A stretch of DNA of 64,000 bases from Ga0077560 sp046330435 (lineage in GTDB: Bacteria; Actinomycetota; Thermoleophilia; Miltoncostaeales; Miltoncostaeaceae): positions 1-64,000 of the forward strand of contig JAXLST010000022.1 of the NCBI GenBank assembly GCA_046330435.1. The letters are read 5' to 3'. Position 1 is the stretch's first letter; each line of letters begins with the position of its first letter. Shown here in pieces: positions 58,948 to 64,000 of this stretch. The notes beneath the pieces are model-generated. The model worked only from the letters and a program-made list of their open reading frames with translations. It searched no databases and was not told where the DNA came from. A program made the translations under genes and the position numbers.

Positions 58948-60599
58948 CACCACCTCCCGGAACGCGCGATCCCCACCACCACCCAGGCCGCCAGCGCGAA
59001 GCCCGCGACGGCCGCCGGCAGGGCGGCGACGGCGAACCCGATGAGCTTCGGCCCGGTGTCGATGAGTGTGCCGACCATCGCGGACGACACGAGCAGGGCG
59101 AGCGAGAGCAGCGTGAGCATGAGGCGGTTCGCGCCGCGCTCGGCGCGGTCGATCGCCCGCGGGAGGTCGTGCTGGTGGATGGTGAGCTCCACCTCGCCGT
59201 CCTTCAGCTCCTCCAGCAGCTCGGAGATCTGGAACGGGTAGTCGCGGAACGCCTGCAGGTAGCCCTCGGCGTCCGACCGCAGCCGCCCGGCGATGCGGTC
59301 GGGGCGGAACCGGTCGGCGATGAGCCGGTACGCGTACGGGCGGGCCGTCTCGAACACGTTGAAGTCGGGGCTGATCTGCAGCGCCACCCCGGCGAGCGTG
59401 GCGAGCGCCTTGTCGAGCATCACCCACCGGGCCGGCAGGACGATCTGCAGGCGGTAGACGGTCTCGAACACTTCGCCCAGCAGGGCCCGGGCGTCCAGCT
59501 CCCCCATCGAGCGGCCGGCGTGCCGCTGGAGGACCACCTGCAGCTCGTCCGCGAGCTCCTGCTCGCGCTTCTTCGGGTACCGCACGCCCAGCGCCCGCAG
59601 GCGCCGGGGGATCGCCTCGGCGTCCAGGTCCACCACGTCGGCCAGCAGGCGCACGGCGGCCTCGCGGTCCCGTGCGGACAGGTTCCCGACCATCCCGAAG
59701 TCGATGAGGCCGATGTGCTCCGGGCCCCGCACCAGGATGTTCGCCGGGTGCGGGTCGGCGTGGAACAGGCCGTGGTCGAACACCATCGCCATCCACGCCC
59801 GGGAGATGCGGTCCGCCAGGCGCCGGCGGTCCTCCGGCGTCCAGGACTCGAGGTCCAGGTGCGCCAGGGAGGTGCCCTGCAGGTGCTCCATCACCAGCAC
59901 CCGCGGCGTCGTGAGCGGCCAGTGGATGAACGGCACGTCCACGCCGTCCTCGCCGGCGAAGTTCCGGGCGAAGGCCTCGGCGTTGCGGGCCTCCACCCGG
60001 TAGTCCAGCTCGCGCCGGATGCTGCGGCCGAACTCCTCCACCAGGGCGACCACGTCGATGAAGGCCAGGCGCCGCACCCGGTCCTTCGCGATCTTCGCGA
60101 CCTGCTCCAGCAGGCCGAGGTCCGCGATGATGCGGCGCTCCGCGTCGGGCCGCTGGACCTTGACCACCACCTCGGTGCCGTCCTCCAGCACCGCCCGGTG
60201 GACCTGCCCGATGGACGCCGCGGCCAGCGGCGCGTCGTCGAACTCGGCGAACACCTCGTGCACGGGGCGGCCGAGCTCCGCCTCGATGACGGCCCGGATG
60301 CGCTCCACCGGCTCCGGGCGCGCGTCGTCCTGCAGGCCGCGCAGCTCGGCCAGGATGTCCGGCGGCACCACGTCGGGGCGCGTGGACAGCAGCTGCCCGA
60401 ACTTCACGAACGTGGGGCCCAGCTCGTCGAGCATGGCCCGCACGCGCTTGCCGCGGGTGCCCGGCGGGTCGGTCTCGCCGGAGGGACCCTGGCCCGGGGG
60501 CGTCCGTCCGAAGACGTACCCGAACCCGTGGCGCGCGGCCACGTGGGCGATCTCGCCGATGCGGGCGAGGTTCTGGCGCCGGTCGGGCGGGGGGGTCAC
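58947..60599 (-). CDS. ubiB: UbiB/ABC1/COQ8-family atypical kinase
   Basis: A 550-residue protein with the family's KxGQ motif in LGPTFVKFGQLLSTRPDVVP, the Ala-rich loop AAASIGQVHRAVLEDGTEVV, the invariant lysine VVVKVQRPDA, the catalytic HADPHPANILV and metal-binding LIDFGMVG, and two C-terminal membrane helices (RLMLTLLSLALLVSSAMVGT, LIGFAVAALPAAVAGFALAA). The family acts as an ATPase/kinase-like factor in isoprenoid quinone synthesis. GTG 60599 follows TACGCT by seven bases. It heads the ubiB-recJ-relA run. Confidence 0.92.
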   Translation of the reverse strand: MTPPPDRRQNLARIGEIAHVAARHGFGYVFGRTPPGQGPSGETDPPGTRGKRVRAMLDELGPTFVKFGQLLSTRPDVVPPDILAELRGLQDDARPEPVERIRAVIEAELGRPVHEVFAEFDDAPLAAASIGQVHRAVLEDGTEVVVKVQRPDAERRIIADLGLLEQVAKIAKDRVRRLAFIDVVALVEEFGRSIRRELDYRVEARNAEAFARNFAGEDGVDVPFIHWPLTTPRVLVMEHLQGTSLAHLDLESWTPEDRRRLADRISRAWMAMVFDHGLFHADPHPANILVRGPEHIGLIDFGMVGNLSARDREAAVRLLADVVDLDAEAIPRRLRALGVRYPKKREQELADELQVVLQRHAGRSMGELDARALLGEVFETVYRLQIVLPARWVMLDKALATLAGVALQISPDFNVFETARPYAYRLIADRFRPDRIAGRLRSDAEGYLQAFRDYPFQISELLEELKDGEVELTIHQHDLPRAIDRAERGANRLMLTLLSLALLVSSAMVGTLIDTGPKLIGFAVAALPAAVAGFALAAWVVVGIARSGRW

Positions 60600-60606
60600 T
60601 GCGCCG

Positions 60607-60612
60607 AGCGTA
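60607..60612 (-). promoter_or_regulatory. -10 box, probable leaderless promoter of ubiB
   Basis: TACGCT on the minus strand, seven bases before GTG 60599 and directly next to the hairpin that ends the upstream gene. Confidence 0.5.
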
Positions 60613-60640
60613 CCAGGGGGGCCCCGGAGGGCCCCCCTGG
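60613..60640 (-). terminator. GC-rich terminator-like hairpin
   Basis: A 12-bp perfect stem (CCAGGGGGGCCC / GGGCCCCCCTGG) with a four-base loop begins eight bases after the stop at 60649 on the minus strand. The ubiB -10 box starts right after it, so terminator and next promoter abut. Confidence 0.58.
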
Positions 60641-60648
60641 GCGCGGCG

Positions 60649-62951
60649 TCAGGCGTCCAGGTAGCGGAAGGTGCCGCTGGCCGCGAACGGCCCGGTGGAG
60701 CTCGCCGTGAGCGTGAGGGTGAAGCCCTCGCGGCTGGGGGCGAACCCGTCGTCGGTCAGGACCTTCAGGTCCTTCGCGTCGCAGTTCATCATCGCCTCGA
60801 CCACCAGCACCAGGGTGCCGGCGTCCGGGCGGCCGCGGGTGGGCAGGCTCCACGTGCGCGGGGCCTCGTCCAGCGGCTGGCGGAACGTCACGCCCGACAG
60901 CGTCTGGTGGCCCGGCTGCAGCGCCATGCCGCCCAGGGACCAGCGGCCCGTGAACCGCTCCTCGCCCTGGCCGCGCATCCAGTCCGGGGTCTCGCCGATG
61001 AGGACGTCCGAGGGGTTGGGCTCCACGTCGTCCCACCACGCCAGGCCGTCCGCCGGGGCGGGCGCCGGGGCGGGGGCCTCGGCCACCGCGGCGGGGGCCT
61101 GCGCCTCCGGGGCGGGGACCTCGGCGGGGACCTCGATGACCGTCTCCACGAGGGCGGGTGCCTCGGCCACCGGCTCCGGGACGGTCTCGGCGACCGGCTC
61201 GGCCGGCACCTCGGCGGGCGGGGCCACGGCCTCGGTGACGGTCTCGGCGACGGGCTCCGGCACCGGGGCGACGGCCTCGGCGGCGGGCTCGGGCTGCGGG
61301 GTCCACTCGGCCGGGTCATCGACGTTCCAGGACGTCACCGGCGGGGTGGCCTCGGCCACCGCGGACGCCCATGCGTCGTCGGCCGACGGGGCCCACGTGT
61401 CGGCGGGCTCCTGCGCGGTCCATGCGTCGTCCGGGTCGGCGGCCGGCCAGTCGGTGGCCGGGGACGGGCCGGTGAACTCCTCCACCGGGGCCTCGGGGGC
61501 CAGGGTGGCGGCGGACTCGGCGCCGGCGCCCACCAGGTCGGGCTCCAGCTCGGTGGCCGACGACCAGTCGCCGGTCACCCAGGGCGACCGCTCGTCCGCG
61601 GCCTCCGCGACGGGCTCGGCCGGGGTGTCCCAGGAACCGATGGAGGGGGTCTCCTCGGCGACGGGCTCGGCCGGGGTGTCCCAGGAGCCGATCGAGGGGT
61701 CTCCTCGGCGACGGGCTCGGCCGGGGTGTCCCAGGAACCGATGGAGGGGGTCTCCTCGGCGACGGGCTCGGCCGGGGTGTCCCAGGAGCCGATCGAGGGG
61801 TCTCCTCGGCGACGGGCTCGGCCGGGGTGTCCCAGGAGCCGATCGAGGGGCCTCTTCGGCGACGGGCTCGGCCGGGGTGTCCCAGGAGCCGATCGAGGGG
61901 TCTCCTCGGCGGCCGGCGCGCCCCACGACGGGGCGTCCCAGTCGGTCACGGGCGCCGCGTCGGCGTCGGCGGACACCGGGATGTCCTCCCAGGAGGGGGT
62001 CTCCGGCACGTCGGCCTCGGCGGCGGGCGCCTCCTGCGGCTCGGCGTCGGCCGACCAGGCGGTGCCGCCGATCCACGCCGCGTCCTCCTCAGACTCGGCC
62101 TCGGCCTCGGGCTCCGGCGCCTCGGCGACGGGCTCGGGGGCCTGCTGCGCGGCCTTCCAGGCGAGGGCCGGGTCGGGCGCCCACATGGCGTCCTCCTCGG
62201 CGGCCGGCGCGGGCGCGGGCTCCGGGGCGGCCGGCGCGGCGGGCGCCTGGCCCAGCCACGTCTCGCCCGCGGCGGGCTCGGCGACCGGTGCGGGCGCCGG
62301 GGTGTCGTACCCGGCGTCGCCGCCGTCGTCCCAGCCGCCGTCCATGTCGCCCGGCAGCGGCCAGCCCGGCTCGGTGATGAGGGTCTCGTCGTCCCACGAC
62401 TGCTGCGGCTCGTCCGCGCGGGCGGCGACCGGCACGGGAGCGGGCTCCGCAGACGGCACGGCCTCCTGCACGGGGGCCTCGGCGGTGAACGCCGTCTCGG
62501 CGGCGGCCACGGGCTCAGGAACCTCGACGCCGTTCAGGGCCGCGCGCATCGCGTCCCAGTCGGGCTCGCCCGGCACGGGGGCCGTCGGCAGGCCGAACTC
62601 GGTGGTCTCCTGGTCGGCGGCATCCGGGGTCGCGGACGTGGTTGCGCCCAGCGGCATCGGCGGAGCGGGCTCCGGCGGGGCCTCGGGTGCGCCGCGGCGG
62701 CGGCCGCGCGAACGCGGCGCCCTGGCGGGCTTCTCGGCCTTCACCTTCTTCGCCCGCGGCGCCTTCGGCGTCTTCGGTGCCTTCGGCTCCTTGGGGGCCT
62801 TCACGGCCTTCACCTTGGGTGCCTTCGCCGGCTTCGGCGACGAGCCGCCGTCCGCGGTGTTCCGCCGCATCACCAGCAGCACCACCAGAAGGGCGGCGAC
62901 ACCGGCGACCAGTGCGAGGTTCATCGTGCTCATCATCCTCAGGGCCTCCAT
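60649..62951 (-). CDS. Membrane-anchored acidic Trp-repeat protein with novel C-terminal domain (frame broken in repeats)
   Basis: N-terminus from ATG 62951: one membrane helix (MNLALVAGVAALLVVLLVMR), then a Lys/Pro/Ala-rich cytoplasmic stretch (PKAPKVKAVKAPKEPKAPKT). A long acidic, Pro/Ala-rich region with many short Trp motifs follows (SWDDETLITEPGWPLPGD, AMWAPDPALAWKAA), six 17-residue repeats, more Trp motifs and a folded C-terminal domain of about 110 residues (MALQPGHQTLSGVTF, GFAPSREGFTLTLTASSTG). The two ends are in different frames; the shift equals four missing bases, one in each 50-base repeat unit. The same C-terminal domain occurs in the neighbouring gene. Function is unknown. 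Confidence 0.7.
61607..61908 (-). repeat. Six tandem 50/51-base repeats
   Basis: Units start at 61607, 61658, 61708, 61759, 61809 and 61859. Units 1 and 3 are 51 bases and encode EETPSIGSWDTPAEPVA in frame; units 2, 4, 5 and 6 are 50 bases, short by one base in a C run (minus strand ACCCC instead of ACCCCC) and carry GATCGAGGGG where the others have GATGGAGGGGG. Adding one base to each short unit gives the same peptide and restores one frame through the gene. Not a CRISPR: there are no spacers. Confidence 0.9.
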
Positions 62952-63069
62952 GCACCCTCGTCCGAGGGGCGGACTGCCGCCCGTCCGGGGCGGCCAACGA
63001 TCAGGGGTTCCGGGTCGGCGCCGTCCGGCGTCGCGACCCCTCCGTGACGGGCGCTCGCGCCCGGGGTGT

Positions 63070-63747
63070 TCAGCTCAGCTCGACCTCGTAGCGTCCGCGC
63101 GCGTGGAACCGGCCGGGCGCGGCGGCGGCGAGCACGAGGGTGAAGCCCTCCGTGCCCGGACCGAACCCGCTGTCGGCCATCACGACGAGACCGCCGGGTG
63201 CGACGTTCTCCTCGGTGCTCGCGATCAGGCGCACCGACTCCGGCTTCGGGGGCCGCTGCAGGCGGTGCGTGAAGGTGATGCCCTCGAACACGAGGTGCCC
63301 GGAGGCCAGGGCCAGGCCGGTCACCTGGAAGGTGCCCTCGGCCCGGGTGCGCTCGATGCGGCTCATCGGTGCCTCGCGCACGGCGGCGGCCTCGGCCAGC
63401 GCCAGCGCGCGCTCCCAGATGACCGCGCCGGACGGCATCGCCGACCACTCGGCGACCGTCGCGAGGTCGGGCTCCGCCGAGGCGGTGACCACGGGGGCCG
63501 ACCACTCGGCGAACGCCGCCAGGTCGATCTCGTCGGGCGCCGGGGACGGCGGGTCCGGCGCGCTGTACCCCACCGCGCACCACTCCGCCATCACCGCCAT
63601 GTCATCGGGGGTCTGGTCGCCCCGGTCGCGGGCGGGCTGCGGCGGCGCGACCCACTCGTTCAGGACCGCGGGCGCGGGTTCCGGCGCACGGCGTGCGGGG
63701 GCCTTCCCCACGCCGTCCCTGCCAACACCCTCAAGCCTGCTCCACAC
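63070..63747 (-). CDS. Trp-motif protein sharing the novel C-terminal domain
   Basis: A 225-residue protein from GTG 63747 (GGAGG lies about 12 bases upstream). The N-terminal half has four short repeats LNEWVA, MAEWCA, FAEWSA and VAEWSA in a Pro/Ala/Asp context. The C-terminal half (about 125-225) matches the end of the neighbouring protein: LALASGHLVFEGITF, GFGPGTEGFTLVLAAAAPGR, FHARGRYEVEL. There is no membrane helix. The two genes lie in tandem 118 bases apart, likely a duplication of the domain with different N-termini. Function is unknown. Confidence 0.7.
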   Translation of the reverse strand: MWSRLEGVGRDGVGKAPARRAPEPAPAVLNEWVAPPQPARDRGDQTPDDMAVMAEWCAVGYSAPDPPSPAPDEIDLAAFAEWSAPVVTASAEPDLATVAEWSAMPSGAVIWERALALAEAAAVREAPMSRIERTRAEGTFQVTGLALASGHLVFEGITFTHRLQRPPKPESVRLIASTEENVAPGGLVVMADSGFGPGTEGFTLVLAAAAPGRFHARGRYEVELS

Positions 63748-63847
63748 TCGCGCGGTTCCTCCGGTCGATCACGACGGCACCGGCAGTCCAATGCGGATGC
63801 CTGAGGTCGTTATCGGCGAAGGAACCGCCGGTATTAGGAGGAGGGCC

Positions 63848-64000
63848 TCAGCGGCGCCGCTTGCGGCGCACCTGCTGGTGCCGCCGCTGCCGCTCCGGGT
63901 CGGGGCGCTCGTGCTGGACCGCGGGGCCCTCGCCGTCGCCCGAGGGCTCCCCGGAGGACGCCGGGGCGTCCAGGGGCTCGTAGTCCGCCTCGTCCTCGTC
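63848..64000 (-). CDS. C-terminal tail of a charged protein, partial
   Basis: The last 50 residues of a protein entering from the right edge: an acidic stretch (DEDEADYEPLDAPASSGEPS) followed by a strongly basic end (RHQQVRRKRRR) and TGA at 63848-63850. Third-base GC fits a real coding frame. The family cannot be told from the tail. Confidence 0.5.
   Translation of the reverse strand, partial: DEDEADYEPLDAPASSGEPSGDGEGPAVQHERPDPERQRRHQQVRRKRRR

Noticed and set aside
61607..61908. CRISPR array
   Set aside because: The units are contiguous without spacers, lie inside a coding frame and translate to one repeated peptide; no cas genes are near.

Overview
The window is about 64 kb of very GC-rich, gene-dense DNA with no gap longer than roughly 140 bases lacking a gene. 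Gene order and family content (rimP-nusA-ylxR-infB-ylxP-rbfA, an actinobacterial-type integration host factor beside gmk and coaBC, a pyrR-first pyrimidine operon, GTG/TTG starts, many apparently leaderless transcripts) suggest a high-GC actinobacterium. A Thermoleophilia-like lineage is my best guess, but I cannot prove it from this sequence. It reads as chromosomal core and lightly accessory DNA. I see no transposase, integrase, phage gene, rRNA or CRISPR array. One tRNA gene, tRNA-Arg(CCG), is present.

Layout. 1-6.1 kb (minus): translation/transcription operon rimP, nusA, ylxR, infB, ylxP, rbfA, nrnA-like. 6.1-7.6 kb: dtd and two small plus-strand genes. 7.6-12.4 kb (minus): a MoxR / DUF58 / TgpA-transglutaminase / TPR operon. 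12.4-16.3 kb (minus): a secreted propeller protein, coaBC, gmk, mihF. 16.3-24.1 kb (minus): the UMP operon pyrR-pyrB-pyrC-(isochorismatase-like)-carA-carB, preceded by a PyrR RNA-binding element and a 14-codon leader ORF. 24-25.6 kb (minus): RNase Z and a phosphoesterase. 25.7-36.3 kb (plus): ABC exporter, a circularly permuted flavin amine oxidase, tRNA, lipoprotein, SDR, Na+/H+ antiporter, DUF4389, DUF47-Pit phosphate uptake, and a dehydrogenase/isomerase pair. 36.3-49 kb (mixed): SUKH-like protein, secreted proteins, HEXXH membrane protein, flavin monooxygenase, two tandem GGDEF/HD-GYP genes (the second interrupted by a stop at the GGDEF signature), an epimerase, an HTH regulator and a zinc-ribbon/SPOR pair. 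49-52.7 kb (plus): hydantoinase A/B. 52.8-64 kb (minus): zinc-ribbon protein, LytR_C protein, relA/spoT, recJ, ubiB and two related tryptophan-motif proteins with a shared unrecognised C-terminal domain.

Most striking points: (1) the flavin amine oxidase at 27427-28740 has its C-terminal FAD-binding segment moved to the N-terminus behind a Tat/lipoprotein signal, with the protein ending where that segment would normally begin; (2) a paired family at 60.6-63.7 kb with acidic-Trp repeats and a common C-terminal domain; (3) a PyrR element that overlaps the ribosome-binding site of a leader ORF coupled to pyrR; (4) a recurring TANNNT box 6-9 bases before the start codon of first-in-operon genes, pointing to widespread leaderless transcription.

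Caution: four genes (infB, the SDR, the SUKH-like gene, the epimerase) and four units of a tandem repeat show single-base length changes, mostly in short G/C runs, that break frame. This pattern looks like consensus sequencing error and should be excluded before biological readings are made. All calls rest on reading the sequence alone; no database search or structure prediction was run.
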